A stretch of 64,000 bases of DNA from Dama dama (taxonomy: Eukaryota > Chordata > Mammalia > Artiodactyla > Cervidae), in contig NW_026870963.1 in the NCBI RefSeq assembly GCF_033118175.1, positions 1,736,001 through 1,800,000 of the forward strand, read 5' to 3'. Every line of letters begins with the position of its first letter. The stretch's first letter is position 1. This document shows positions 1 through 14,312 of the stretch, piece after piece. The notes beneath the pieces are model-generated. The model saw only the letters and a program-made list of their open reading frames with translations. It had not been told where the DNA came from and searched no databases. The position numbers and the translations under genes are program-made.

Positions 1-3000
1 AGCATGAAGCGGAGTTCACAAAAATGAACAGCCTGAAAAGGTGGAAAATATATGAAGAGCTTCAAAAGGTGTCAAAAATTTGAGGAGCATGAAACAATCT
101 GAAAAATAGGAGGAGCATGAGTTGGTTTTGAAAAACATGAAGAGCCTGAAAACATGCGAAATATATGAAGCGCTTCAAAAGGTGTGAAATACATGAGGAG
201 CATGAAACAGTTGAAAAATAGGAGGAGCATGAAGCGGTGTTCAAAAACACGAAGAGCTTGAAAGGTGTGAAAAATATGAAGAGCTTTAAAAGGTGTCAAA
301 AATATGAGGAGCATGAAACGGTCTGAAAAATAGGAGGATCATGAAACGTTGTTCAAAAACATGAAGAGCTTGAAAAGGTGTGAAAAATATGAAGAGCCTC
401 AAAACGTGTCAAAAATATGAGGAGTATGAAACGGTCTGGAAAATAGCAGGAGCATGAAGCGGTGTTGAAAAAGATGAAGAGCCTGAAAACGTGTGAAAAA
501 TATGAAGAGCTTCAAAATTATGAAAAATATGAAGAGCTTCAATAGGTGTGAATAATGTGAAGAGATTCAAAATGTGTCAAAAATGACATGAGCATGAAAC
601 GATCTGAAAAATACGAGGAGCATGAAGCGGTGTTGAAAATCATGAAGAGCCTGAAAAGGTGTTAAAAATATGAAGAGCCTCAAAATGCGTCAAAATATGA
701 GGATCATGAAACGGTCTAAAAATAGGAGGAGCATGAAACGGTGTTCAAAAACATGAAGAGCCTAAAAAGGTGTGAAAAATATGAAGAGCTTCAAAACGCG
801 TCAAAATATGAGGAGCATGAAACGGTCTGAAAAACAGGAGGATCATGAAGCCGTGTTGAAAAACATGGGGAGCCTGAAAAGGTGTGAAAAATATGAAGAG
901 CTTCAAAAGGTCTCAAAAATATGAGGAGCATGAAACGGTCTGAAAAATAGGAGAAGCATGAAACGGTGTTCAAAATCATGAAGAGCCTGAAAAGCTGTGA
1001 AAAATATGAAGAGCTTCTAAAGGTGTGAAATACATGAGGAGCATGAAACGGTATGAAAAATATGAGGAGCATGAAGCAATGTTCAAAAACATGAAGAACC
1101 GGAATAGATGTGAAAAATATGAAGAGCTTCATACGGTGTGAAAATTATGAGGAGCATGAAACGGTATGAAAAATATGAGGAGCATGAAGCAGTGTTCAAA
1201 AACATGAAGAGCCTGAAAAGGTGTGAAAAATATGAAGAGCTTAAAGGCTGTGAGAAATATGAAGAGCTTCAAAAGTTGTCAAAAATATGAGGAGCATGAA
1301 ACGGTCTGAAAAATATGAGGAGCATGAAATGATCTGAAAACAGGAGGATGATGAAGCGGTGTGGAAAAACATGAAGAGCCTGAAAACGTGTGAAAAATAT
1401 GAAGAGCTTAAAAGCTGTGAAAAATATGAAGAGCTTCAAAAGTTGTCAAAAATATGAGGAGCATGAAACAGTCTGAAAATTTGCAAGAGCATGAAGTGGT
1501 GTTCAAAAACATGAAGAGCCTGAAAAATTGTGAAAAATATGAAGAGCTTCAAAATGTGTCAAAAATATGACGAGCATGAAACCCTCTTAAAAATAGGAGG
1601 AGGATGAAGCGGTGTTCAAAAACATGAAGAGCCTGAAAAGGTGTGAAAAATATGAAGAGCTTCAAAAGGTGTAAAAAATATGAAGAGCTTCAAAAGGTGT
1701 CAAAAATGAGATGAGCATGAAACGGTCTGAAAAATAGGAGGAGCATGAAGCGGTGTTCAAAAAAATGCAGAGACTGAAAAATTGTGAAAAATATGAAGAG
1801 CTTCAAAAGGTGTAAAAAATAGGAGGAGCATGAATCGGGTTGAAAAATAGGAGAAGCATGAACGGGTGTTCAAAAACCTAAAGAGTATGAAAAGGTGTGA
1901 AAAACATGAAGAGCTTCATAAGGTGTCAAAATTAGTTTAGCATGAAAGGGTCTGAAAAATAGGAGGAGCATGAAGTGTTGTTGAAAACATGAAGAGCCTG
2001 AAAAGGTGTGAAATATATGAAGAGCTTCAAAAGATGTGAAAAATATGAAGTGCATCAAAACGTGTCAAAAGTGAGATGAGCATGAAACGGTCTGAAAAAT
2101 AGGAGGAGCATGAAGTGATGTTGAAAAACATGAAGAGCCTGAAAACGTGTGAAAAATATGAAGAGCTTCAAAAATATGAAAAATATGAAAAGATTCAAAA
2201 GGTGTGAAAAATATGAAGAGCTTCAAAAGATGTCAAAAATGAGATGAGCATGAAACGGTCTGAAAAATAGGAGGAGCATGAAGCGGTGTTGAAAATCACG
2301 AAGAGCCTGAAAAGGTGTGAAAAATAGGCAGAGCTTCAAAAGGTGTCAAAAATATGAGGAGATTGAAACGGTCTGAAAAATACGAGGAGCATGAAGTGGT
2401 GTTGAAAAACATGACGAGCCTAAAAGGTGTGAAAAATAGGAAGAGCTTCAAAAGGTGTCAACAATATGAGGAGCATGAAACGGTCTGAAAAATAGGAGGA
2501 GCATGAAGCGGTGTTGAAAATCATGAAGAGCCTAAAAAGGTGTGAAATATATGAAGAGCTTCAAAAGGTGTGCAAAATATGAAGAGCTTCAAAAGGTGTC
2601 AACAATATGAGGAGCATGAAACGGTCTGAAAAATAGGAGGAGCATGAAGCGGTGTTGAAAATCATGAAGAGCCTGAAAAGGTGTGAAATATATGAAGAGC
2701 TTCAAAAGGTGTGAAAAATATGAGGAGTATGAAACGGTCTGAAAAATAGGAGGATCATGAAGCGGTGTTCAAAAACTTGAAGAGCTTGAAAATATGTGAA
2801 ATATATGAGGAGCATGAAACGGTCTGAAAAATAGGAGGAACATGAAGCGGAGTTCGAAAATATGAAGAGCCTGAAAAGGTGTGAAAAATATGAAGAGCTT
2901 CAAAAGTTGTGAAAAATATGAAAAGCATGAAACAGTCTGAAAAATAGGAGGAGTATGAAGCGGTGTTGAAAAACATGAAGAGTCTGAGAAGGTGTGAAAA

Positions 3001-3399
3001 ATATGCAGAGCTTCAAAAGACGTCAAATATATGAGGATCATGAAAATTTCTGAAGAATACGAGGAGCATGAAGCGGTTTTGAAAAACATGAAGAGCCTGA
3101 AAAGGTGTGTAAAATATGAAGAGCTTCAAAAGGTTACAAATATATGAGGACCATGAAACGGTCTGAAAAATAGGAGGAGCATGAAGCGGTGTTCAAAAAC
3201 ATAAAGAGCGTGAAAACGTGTGAAAAATATGAAAAGCTTCAAAAGAAGTCAAAAATATGAGGAGCATGAAAAGGTCTGAAAAATAGGAGGAGCATGAAAC
3301 GATCTGAAAAATGGGAGGAGCAGGAAGCGGTGTTGAAAAACATGAAGAGCCTGAAAAGGTGTGAAAAATATGAAGAGCTTCAAAAGGTGTCAAAAATCT

Positions 3400-6130
3400 G
3401 ATTGACATGAACGGTCTTAAAAACAGGAGGAGGATGAAGTGGTGTTGAAAAACATGAAGAGCCTGAAAAGGTGTGAAAAATATGAAGAGCTTCAAAAGGT
3501 GTCAAAAATATGAGGAGCATGAAACGGGCTGAAAAATAGGAGGAGCATGAAGTGATGTTGAAAAACATGAAGAGCCTGAAAAGGTGTGAAAAATATGAAG
3601 AGCTTCAAAAGGTGTCAAAAATATGATTGACATGAACGGTCTTAAAAACAGGAGGAGGATGAAGTGGTGTTGAAAAACATGAAGAGCCTGAAAAGGTGTG
3701 AAAAATATGAAGAGCTTCAAAAGGTGTCAAAAATATGAGGAGCATGAAACGGTCTGAAAATTAGAAGGAGCAAGAAACTGTGATCAAAAACAAGAAGAGC
3801 CTGAAAAGGTGTGAAAAAAATGAAGGGATTCAAAAGGTGTGAAAATTATGAGGAGTATGAAACGGTCTGAAAAATAGGAGGAGCATGAAGCGGTGTTGAA
3901 AAACATGAACAGCTGAAAAGGTGGGTAAAATATGAAGAGCTTTAAAAGGTGTCAAAAATATGAGGAGCATGAAACGGTCTGAAAAATAGGAGGAGCATTA
4001 AACGGTGTTCAAAAACATGAAGAGCCTGAAAAGGTGTGAAAAATATGAAGCGCTTCAAAAGGTGTCAGTAATAGGAGGAGCATGAAACGGTCTGAAATAT
4101 AGGAGGAGAATGAAGCGGTGTTGAAAAACATGAAGAGCCTGAAAAGGTGTGAAAAACATGAAGAGCTTAAAAGTTGTGAGAAATATGAAGAGCTTCAAAA
4201 GGTGTCAAAAATATGAGGAGCTTGAACGGTCTGAAAAATTGGAGGAGCATGAAGCAGTGTTGAAAAACATGAAGAGCCTGAAAATGTGTGACAAATATGA
4301 AGAGCTTCAAAATGTGTCAAAAATATGAGGGGCATGAAAGGGTCTGAAAAATTGGAGGAGCATGAAGCAGTGTTGAAAAACATGAAGAACCTGAAAAGGT
4401 GTGAAAAATATGAAGACCTTCAAAAGGTGTCAAAAATATGAGGAGCATGAACGGTCTGAAAAATTGGAGGAGCATGAAGCAGTGTTGAAAAACATGAAGA
4501 GCCTGAAAAGATGTGAAAAATATGAAGAGCTTCAAAATGTGTCAAAAATATGAGGAGCATGAAACGGTCTGAAAAATAGTAGGAGCAAGAAATGGTGTTC
4601 AAAAACATAAAGAGCCACAAAAGGTGTGAAAAATATGAAGAGCTTCAAAAGGTGTCAAAAATATGAGGAGCAAGAAACGGTCTGAAAAATAGGAGGAGCA
4701 TGAAGCGGTATTCAAAAACATGAAGAGCCTGAAAAGATTTGAAAAATATGAAGAGCTTCAAAAGGTGTCAAAAATATGACGAACATGAAACGGTCTGAAA
4801 AATAGGAGCAGAATGAAGTGGTGTAGAAAAACATGTAGACCCAGAAAATGAGTGAAAAATAAGAAGAGCTTCAATAGGTTTCAAAAATATGAGGAGCATG
4901 AAACGGTTTGAAAAATAGGAAGAGCATGAAACGGTGTTAAAAAACATGAAGAGCTTCAAAAGGTGTGAAACATATGAAGAACTTGAAAAGGTGTCAAAAA
5001 TATGAGGATCATGAAACGGTCTGAACAATAGGAGGAGCATGAAGTTGTGTTGAAGAACATGTAGAACCTGAAAAGGTGTGAAAAATATGAAGAGCTTGAA
5101 AAGGTGTCAAATATATGAGGAGCATGAACGGTCTGAAAAATAGGAGGAGCATGAATCAGTGTTGAAAAACATGAAGATCCTGAAAATGTGTGAAAAATAT
5201 GAAGAGCTTCAAAAGGTGTGAAAAGTATGAGGAAAATGAAACGGTCTGAAATATTGGAGGAGCAAGAAACGGAGTTCAAAAACATGAAGAGCCAGAAAAC
5301 GTGTGCAAAATATGAAGAGCTTCAAAAGTTGTCAAAAATTGTAGGAGCATGAACGGTCTGAAAAATAGGAGCATGAAGCGGTGTTGAAAAACATGAAGAG
5401 CCTGAAAAGGTGTGAAAAATATGAAGAGCTTCAAAAGGTGTCAAAAATCTGATTGACATGAAAGGTCTTAAAAACAGGAGGAGGATGATGTGGTGTTGAA
5501 AAACATGAAGAGCCTGAAAAGGTGTGAAAAATATGAAGAGCTTAAAAATGTTTCAAAAATATGAGGAGCATGAAACGGGCTGAAAAATAGGAGGAGCATG
5601 AAGTGATGTTGAAAAACATGAAGAGCCTGAAAATGTGTGAAAAATATGAAGAGCTTCAAAAGGTGTCAAAAATATGATTGACATGAACGGTCTTAAAAAC
5701 AGGAGGAGGATGAAGTGGTGTTGAAAAACATGAAGAGCCTGAAAAGGTGTGAAAAATGTGAAGAGCTTAAAAATGTTTCAAAAATATGAGGAGCATGAAA
5801 CGGGCTGAAAAATAGGAGGAGCATGAAGTGATGTTGACAAACATGAAGAACCTGAAAAGGTGTGAAAAATATGAAGAGCTTCAAAAGGTGTCAGAAATTT
5901 GAGGAGCATGAAACGTTCTGAAAAATAGGAGGAGCATGAAGTGATGTTGAAAAACATGAAGAGCCTGAAAAGGTGTGAAAAATATGAAGAGCTTCAAAAG
6001 GTGTCAAAAATATGATTGACATGAACGGTCTTAAAAACAGCAGGAGGATGAAGTGGTGTTGAAAAACATGAAGAGCCTGAAAAGGTGTGAAAAATGTGAA
6101 GAGCTTAAAAATGTTTCAAAAATATGAGGA
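3400..6130 (+). repeat. Local 225/338-bp higher-order repeats in satellite
   Basis: A distinctive variant starting GATTGACATGAACGG followed by TCTTAAAAACAGG recurs at 3400, 3625, 5451, 5676 and 6014. Spacings are 225 bp (3400 to 3625 and 5451 to 5676) and 338 bp (5676 to 6014), that is two and three 113-bp units. The two clusters are about 2,050 bp apart and share the linked variants GAAACGGGCTG and GAAGTGATGTTG, so a dimeric or trimeric unit was copied twice. Spacings come from reading coordinates; full alignment was not run. Confidence 0.85.
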
Positions 6131-7254
6131 GCATGAAACGGTCTGAAAAATAGGAGGAGCATGAAGCGGTGTTCAAAATCCTGAAGAGCCTTAAAAGGTG
6201 TGAAAAATATGAAGAGCGTGAAAAGGTGTCAAATATATGGGGAGCATGAAACGGTCTGAAAAATAGGAGGAGCATGAAACGGTGTTCTAAAACATGAAGA
6301 GCCTGAAAAGTTCTGAAAAATATGAAGAGCTTCATAAGGTGTGAAAAATGTAAGGAGCATGAAACGGTCTGAAAAATAGGAGGAGCATGAAGCGCTGTTG
6401 AAAAACATGAAGAGCCTGAAAAGGTGTGACAAATATGAAGAGTTTCAAAAGGTTTGAAAAATATGAGTAGCATGAAACAGTCTGAAAATTAGGAAGAGCA
6501 TGAAGTGGTGTTCAAAATCATGAAGAGCCTGAAAAGGAGTGAAAAATATGAAGAGCTCCAAAGGTGTCAAAAATATGAGGAGCATGAAATGGTCTGCAAA
6601 TAGGACGAGCATGAAGTGGTGTTCAAAAACATGAAGAGCCTGAAAAGGTGTGAAAAACATGAAGAGCTTCATAAGGTGTCAAAATTGTTTAGCATGAAAG
6701 GGTCTGAAAAATAGGAGGAGCATGAAGTGGTGTTGAAAATATGAAGAGCCTGAAAAGGTGTGAAATATATGAAGAGCTTCAAAAATATGAAAAATATGAA
6801 AAGATTCAAAAGGTGTGAAAAATATGAAGAGCTTCAAAAGGGGTGAAAAATATGAATAGCATGATAATGTCTGAGAAATCGGAGGAGCATGAAGCGGTGT
6901 TCAAAAACATGAAGAGCCTGAAAAGTTGTGAAAAATATGCAAAGCTTCAAAAGGTGTCAAAAAATAGATGAGCATGAAACTGTCTGAAAAATAGGAGGAG
7001 CATGAAGTGGTGTTGAAAAAAATGAAGAGCCTGAAAAGGTGTGAAATATATGAAGAGCTTCAAATGGTTTCAAGAATATGAGGAGAATGAAGCGGTCTGA
7101 AAAATAGGAGGAGCATGAAGCGGTGTTGAAAAACATGAAGCGCCTGAAAAGGTGTGAAAGATATGAAGAGTTTCTAAAGGTGTCAAAAATATGAGGAGTA
7201 AGAAAGGGTCTGAAAAATAGGAGGAGCATGAAGCGGTGTTGAAAAACATGAAGA

Positions 7255-7735
7255 GCCTGAAAAGGTGTGAAAAATATGAACAGCTTAAAAAGGTGTCAAA
7301 AATATTAGGAGCATGAAAAGGTCTGAAAAATAGGAGGAGCATGAAACGGTGTTGAAAAACATGAAGAGTCTGAAAACGTGTCAAAAATATGAAGAGCTTC
7401 AAAAAGTGTCAAATATATTAGGAGCATGAAACGGTCTGAAAAATAGGAGGAGCACGAAGTGGTGTTGAAAAACATGAAGAGCCTGAAAAGGTGTGAAATA
7501 TATGAAGAGCTTCAAAAAGTGTCAAAAATATTAGGAGCATGAAACGGTCTGAAAAATAGGAGGAACATGAAGCGGTGTTGAAAAACATGAAGAGCCTGAA
7601 AAGGTGTGAAAAATATGAACAGCTTAAAAAGGTGTCAAAAATATTAGGAGCATGAAACGGTCTGAAAAATAGGAGGAGCATGAAACGGTCTGAAAAATAG
7701 GAGGAGCATGAAACACTGTTGAAAAACATGAAGAG
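7255..7735 (+). repeat. Local 339-bp higher-order repeat in satellite
   Basis: The variant GAACAGCTTAAAAAGG followed by AATATTAGGAGC occurs at 7278 and 7617, 339 bp or three 113-bp units apart. The flanking subunits are nearly the same in both copies. A related ATTAGGAGC variant also falls between them, near 7415 and 7530. Confidence 0.75.
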
Positions 7736-9536
7736 CCTGAAAAGCTGTGAAAAATATGAAGAGCTTCAAAAGGTGTCAAACATATGAGGAGCTTGAAACG
7801 GTCTGAAAAATAAGAGTAACATGAAACGGTCTGATAAATAGGAGGAGCATGAAGCGGTGTTCAAAAACATGAAGAGCCTGAAAAGGTGTGAAAAATATGA
7901 AAAGCCTAAAAACCTGTCAAAATTATGAAGAGCATGAAACGGTCTGAAAAATAGCAGGAGCATGAAGCGGTGTTGAAAAACATGAAGAGTCTGAAAACGT
8001 GTGAAAATACGAAGAACTTCAAAAATATGAAAAATATGAAGAGCTTGAAAAGGTGTGAAAAATATGAAGAGCTTCAAAAGGTGTAAAAATGAGATGAGCA
8101 TGAAACGGTCTGAAAAATAGGAGGAGCATGAAGTGGTGTTGAAAAAATGAAAAGCCTGAAAAGGTGTGAAATATATGAAGAGCTTCAAAAGATGTAAAAA
8201 TATGAGGAGAATGAAACGGTCTGCAAAATAGGAAGAGCATGAAATGGAGTTCAAAAACATGAAGAGCATGAAAAGGTGTGAAATATATGAAGAGCTTCAA
8301 AATGTGTCAAAATATTAGGAGCATGATACTGTCTGAAAAATAGGAGAAGCATGCAGTGGTGTTCAAAAACATGAAGAGCCTGAAAAGTTGTGAAAAATAC
8401 GCATAGCTTCAAAGGGTGTCAAAAATTAGATGAGGATGAAACGGTCTGAAAAATTGGAGGAGCAAGAATTAGTGTTGAAAAATATGAAGAGCCTGAAAAC
8501 GTGTGAAAAATATGAAGAGCTTCAAAAGGTGTGAAATACATGAGGAGCATGAAACTCTCTGAAAAATAGGAGGAGCATGAAGTGGTGTTGAAAAACATGA
8601 AGAGCCTGAAATGGTGTGAAATATATGAAGACCTTCATAACGTGTGAAAAATATGAGGAGCTTCAAAAAGTGTCAAAATTATGAGGAGCATGAAACGGTC
8701 TGAAAAATAGGAGGAGCATGAAGCGGTGTTGAAAAAAATGAAGAGCCTGAAAAGGTGTGAAAAATATGAAGAGCTTCTAAAGGTGTCAAAAATATGAGGA
8801 GCATGAAAAGGTCTGAAAAATAGAAGGAGCATGAAATGCTGATCAAAAACATGAAGAGACTGAAAAGATGTGAAACATATGAAGAGCTTCAAAAGGTGTA
8901 AAATACATGAGGAGCATGAAACAGTCTGAAAAATAGGAGAAGCATGAAGTGGTGTGGAAAAAGATGAAGAGCCTGAAAAAGTGTGAAAAATATGAAGAGC
9001 TTCAAAAGATGTGAAATACATGAGGAGCATGAAACGGTCTGAAAAATAGGAGGAGCATGAAGCGGTGTTCAAAAACATGAAGAGCCTGAAAAGGTGTGAG
9101 AAATATGAAGAGCTTCAAAAGTGTGAAAAATATGAAGAGCTTCAAAAGGTGTCAAAAAGTAGATGAGCATGAAACGGTCTGAAAAATAGGAGGAGCATGA
9201 AGTGGTGTTGAAAAACATGAAGAGCCTGAAAAGGTGTGAAAAATATGAAGAGCTTCAAAAGTGTGAAAAATATGAAGAGCTTCAAAAGGTGTCAAACTTT
9301 TGAGGAGCATGAAACGGTCTGAAAAAAAAGGAGGAGCATGAAGTGGTGTTGAAAAACATGAAGATGCTGAAATGGTGTGAAATATATGAAGAGCTTCAAA
9401 AAGTGTCAAAAATATGAGGAGCATGAAATGGTCTGAAAAATAGGAGGAGAATGAAGCGGTGTTCAAAAACATGAAGAGCCTGAAAAGGTTTGAAAAATAT
9501 GAAGAGCTTCAAAAGGTGTCAAAAATATGAGGAGCA

Positions 9537-9765
9537 TGAAACGGTCTTAAAAATACGAGGAGCATGAAGAGGTGTTGAAAAAAATGAAGAGCCTGAAAAG
9601 GTGTGGAAAATATGAAGAGCTTCAAAATGTGTCAAAAATATGAGGAGCATGAAACGGTCTTAAAAATACGAGGAGCATGAAGAGGTGTTGAAAAAAATGA
9701 AGAGCCTGAAAAGGTTTGAAAAATATGAAGAGCTTCAAAAGGTGTCAAAAATATGAGGAGCATGA
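9537..9765 (+). repeat. Tandem pair of identical-variant 113-bp units
   Basis: ACGGTCTTAAAAATACGAGG begins at 9541 and again at 9654, exactly 113 bp apart. Both are followed by AGCATGAAGAGGTGTTG and a long A-run. This is a clean two-copy example of the basic 113-bp period. Confidence 0.85.
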
Positions 9766-12700
9766 AATGGTCTGAAATATAAAGGAGCATGAAACGCTGA
9801 TCAAATACATGAAGAGTCTGAAAAGGTGTGAAAAATATGAAGAGCTTCAAAAGCTGTCAAGTATATGAGTAGCATGAAACGGTCTGAAAAATAGGAGGAG
9901 CATGAAGCGGTGTTCAAAAACATGAAGAGCCTTAAAAGGTGTGAAAAATATGAAGAATTTTAAAAGGTGTCAAAAATATGAAGAGCATGAAACGTTCTGA
10001 AAAAGATGAGGATCATGAAACGGTGTTCAAAAACATGAAGAGCATGAGAAGTTGTGAAAAATATGAAGAATTTCAAAAAGTGTCAAAAATATGAAGAGCT
10101 TCAAAAGGTGTGAAAAATATGAAGAGCTTCAAAAGGTGTCAAAAATGAGATGAGCATGAAACGGTCTGAAAAATCGGAGGAGCATGAAGCGGTGTTGAAA
10201 ATCATGAAGAGCCTGAAACGGTGTGAAAAATATGAAGAGCTTCAAAAGGTGTCAAAAATATGAAGAGCTTCAAAAGGTGTCAAAAATATGAGGAGCATGA
10301 AACGGTCTGAAAAGTAGGAGGAGCATGAAGCGCTCTTGAGAAACATGAAGAGCCTGAAAAGGTGTGAAAAATATGAAGAGCTTCAAAAGGTGTCAAAAAT
10401 ATGAGGAGCATGAAATGGTCTGAAATGTAGGAGGAGCATGAAGTGGTTGTGAAAAAGTTCAAGAGCCTGAAAAGGTGTGCAAAATATGAAGAGCTTCAAA
10501 AGGTGTGAAAAATATGAGGAGCATGCAACGGTCTGAAAAATAGAAGGAGCATGAACCGGTGTTCAAAAATATGAAGAGCCTGAAAAGGTGTGAAAAATAT
10601 GAAGAGCTTCAAAAGGTGTCAAAAATATGAGGAGCATGAAACGGTCTGAAAAATAGGAGGAGCATGAAGCAGTGTTGAAAAACATGAAGAGCCTGAGAAG
10701 ATGTGAAAAATATGAAGAGCTTCAAAAGGTGTGAAATACATGAGGAGCATGAAACGGTCTGAAAAATAGGAGGAGCATGAAGCGGTGTTGAAAAACATGA
10801 AGAGACTGAAAACGTGTGAAAAATATGAAGAGCTTCAAAAATGTGAAAAATATGAAGAGCTTCAAAAGGTGTGAAAAATACGAAGAGCTTCAAAAGATGT
10901 GAAATACATGAGGAGCATGAAACGGTCTGAAAAATAGGAGGAGCATGAAACGGTGTTCAAAAACATGAAGAGCCTGAAAAGGTGTGAAAAATATGAAGAG
11001 CTTCAAAACGTGTCAAAAATATGAGGAGCATGAAATGGTATGAAAAATAGGAGGAGCATGAAGCGGTGTTGAAAAACATGAAGAGCCTGAAAAGGTGTGA
11101 AATATATGAAGAGCTTCAAAAGGTGTCAACATATGAGAACCAAGAAACGACTGAAAAATAGGAGGAGCATGAAGCGGTGTTGAAAAACATGAAGAGCCTG
11201 AAAAGGTGTGACAAATATGAAGAGCTTCAAAAGGTGTCAAAAATATGAGGAGCAGGAAACGGTCTGAAAATTAAGAGAAGCATAAAATTGTGTTAAAAAA
11301 CATGAAGAGCCTGAAAAGGTGTGAAAAATATGAAGAGCTTCAAAGGGTGTGAAATACATGAGGAGCATGAAACGGTCTGAAAAATAGGAGGAGCATGAAA
11401 CGGTGTTCAAAATCATGAAGAGCCTGAAAAAGTATGAAAAACATGAAGAGCCTGAAAAGTTGTGAAATACATGAGGAGCATTAAACGGTCTGAAAAATCA
11501 GAGCAGAATGAAACGGTGTTCAAAAACATGAAGAGCCTGAAAAGCTGTGAAAAATATGAAGCGCTTCAAAAGATGTGAAATACATGAGGAGCATTAAACC
11601 GTGTGAAAAATAGGAAGAGCATGAAACGGTGTTCAAAAACATGAAGAGCCTGAAAAGGTGTGAAAAATATGAAGAGCTTCTAAAGGTGTCAAAAATATGA
11701 GGATCATGAAACGGCCTGAAAAATAGGAGGCGCATGAAGCGGTATTCAAAAACATTAAGAGCCTGAAAAGGTGTGAAAAATATGAAAAGCTTCAAAAGGT
11801 GTCAAAAATATGGGGAGCATGAAATGGTCTGAAAAGTAGGAGGAGCATGAAGTGGTTGTGAAAAACTTCAAGAGCCTGAAAAGGTGTGCAAAATATGAAG
11901 AGCTTCAAAAGGTGTGAAATTCATGAGGAGATGAAACGGTCTGACAAAGAGGAGGGTCATGAAGCGGTGTTCAAAAACCTGCAGAGGCTGAAAAGGTGTG
12001 AAAAATACGAAGAGCTTCAAAAGGTGTCAAAAATATGAGGAGCATGAAACGGTCTGAAAAAGAGGAGGAGCATGAAGGGGTGTTGAAAAACATGAAGAGC
12101 CTGAAAACGTGTGAAAAATATGAAGAGCTTCAAAAATGTGAAAAATATGAAGAGCTTAAAAAGGTGTGAAAAATACGACGAGCTTCAATATGTGTCAAAA
12201 ATGAGATGAACATGAAACGGTCTGAAACATAGGAGGAGCATGAAGCGGTTTTGAAAATCATGAAGAGCCTGAAAGGGTGTGAAAAATATGAAGAGCTTCA
12301 AAAGTTGTGAAAAATATGAAGAGTTTGAAAAGGTGTCAAAAATATGAGGAGCATGAAACGGTCTGAAAAATAGGAGGAGCATGAAACTGTGTTCAAAAAC
12401 ATGAAGAGCCTGAAAATGTGTGAAAAATATGAAGAGCTTCATAAATGTGAAAAATATGAAGAGCTTCAAAAGGTGTGAAAAATAGGAAGAGCTTCAAAAG
12501 GTGTCAAAAATGAGATTACCATGAAACGGTCTGAAAAATAGGAGGAGCATGAAGCGGTGTTGAAAATCATGAAGAGCCTGAAAAGTTGTGAAAAATATGA
12601 AGAGTTTCAAAAGGTGTGAAAAACATGAACAGCTTCAAAAGGTTTCAAAAAGAGATGAGCCTGAACGGTCTGAAAAATAGGAGGACCATGAAACTGTGTT

Positions 12701-14312
12701 CAAAAACATGAAGAGCCTGAAAATGTGTGAAAAATATGAAGAGCTTCAAAAATGTGAAAAATATGAAGAGCTTCAAAAGCTGTGAAAAATAGGAAGAGCT
12801 TCAAAAGGTGTCAAAAATGAGATTACCATGAAACGGTCTGAAAAATAGGAGGAGCAATAAACGGTGTTCAAACAAATGAAGAGCGTGAAAAGGTGTGAAA
12901 AATATGAAGAGCTTCAAAAGCTGTCAAAAATATGAGGAGCATGAAACGGTCTGAAAAATAGGAGGAGCATGAAGCGGTTTTCAAAAACATGAAGAGCTTG
13001 AATAGGTGTGAGAAATATGAAGAGCATCCAAAGGTGTCAATAATATGAGGAGCATGAAATGGTCTGAAAAATAGGAGGAGGATGAAGCGATGTTCAAAAA
13101 CGTGAAGAGCCTGAAAAGATGTGAAATATATGAAGAGATTTAAAATGTGTGAAAAATATGAGGAGCATGAAACGTTCTGAAAAATAGGTGGACCATGAAC
13201 CGGTGTTCAAAAACATGAAGAGACTGGAAAGGTGTGAAAAATATGAAGACTCTCAAAAAATATCAAAAATATGAGGAGTATGAAACAGTCTGAAAAATAG
13301 GAGGAGCAGGAAGCGGTGTTGAAAAACATGAAGAGCCTGAAAATAAGTGAAAAATATGAAGAGCTTCAAAAATGTGAAAAATATGAAGAACTTCAAAAGG
13401 TGTGAAAAATATGAAGAGCTTCAAAAGGTGTCAAAAATGAGATGAGCATGAAACTGTCTGAAAAATAGGAGGAGCATAAAGCGGTGTTGAAAATCATGAA
13501 GAGCCTGAAAAGGTGTGAAAAATATGAAGAGCTTCAAAAGATGTGAAAAACATGAAGAGCTTCAAAAGGTGTCAAAATGAGATGAGCATGAAACGGTCTG
13601 AACAATAGGAGGAGGATGAAGCGGTGTTGAAATACATGAAGAGCTTGAAAACGTGTGAAAAATATGAAGAACTTCAAAAGGTGTGAAAAATGTGAAGAGC
13701 TTGAAAAGGTGTCAAAAATGAGATGAGCATGAAACGGTCTGAAAAATAGGAGGAGCATGAAGTGGTGTTGAAAAAAATGACGAGCCTGAGAAGGTGTCAA
13801 AAATATGAAGAGCTTCAAAAGGTGTCAAATATATGAGGAGCATGAAACGGTCTGAAAAATAGGAGGAGCATGAAGCGGTGTGGAAAAAGATGAAGGGCCT
13901 GAAAAGGTGTCAAAAATATGAAGAGCTTCAAAAGTTGTCAAAAATATGAGGAGCATGAAACGGTCTGAAAAATAGGAGGAGAATGAAACGGTGTTCAAAA
14001 AGAAGAAGAGCCTGAAAAAGTGTGAAAAATATGAAGAGCTTCAAAAGGTGTCAAAATATGAGGAGCATGAAACCGTCTGAAAAGGAGGAGGACCATTAAG
14101 CGGTGTTGAAAAACATGAAGAACCTGAAAAGGTGTGAAAAATAGGAAGATCTTGAAAAGGTGTCAAAAATATGAGTAGCATGAAACTGTATGAAAAATAG
14201 GAGGAGCATGAAGTCGTGATGAAAAACATGAAGAGCCTGAAAAGGTGTGAAAAATATGAAGAGCTTCCAAAATTGTGAAAATTTGAGGAGAATGAAACGG
14301 TTTGAAAAATAG

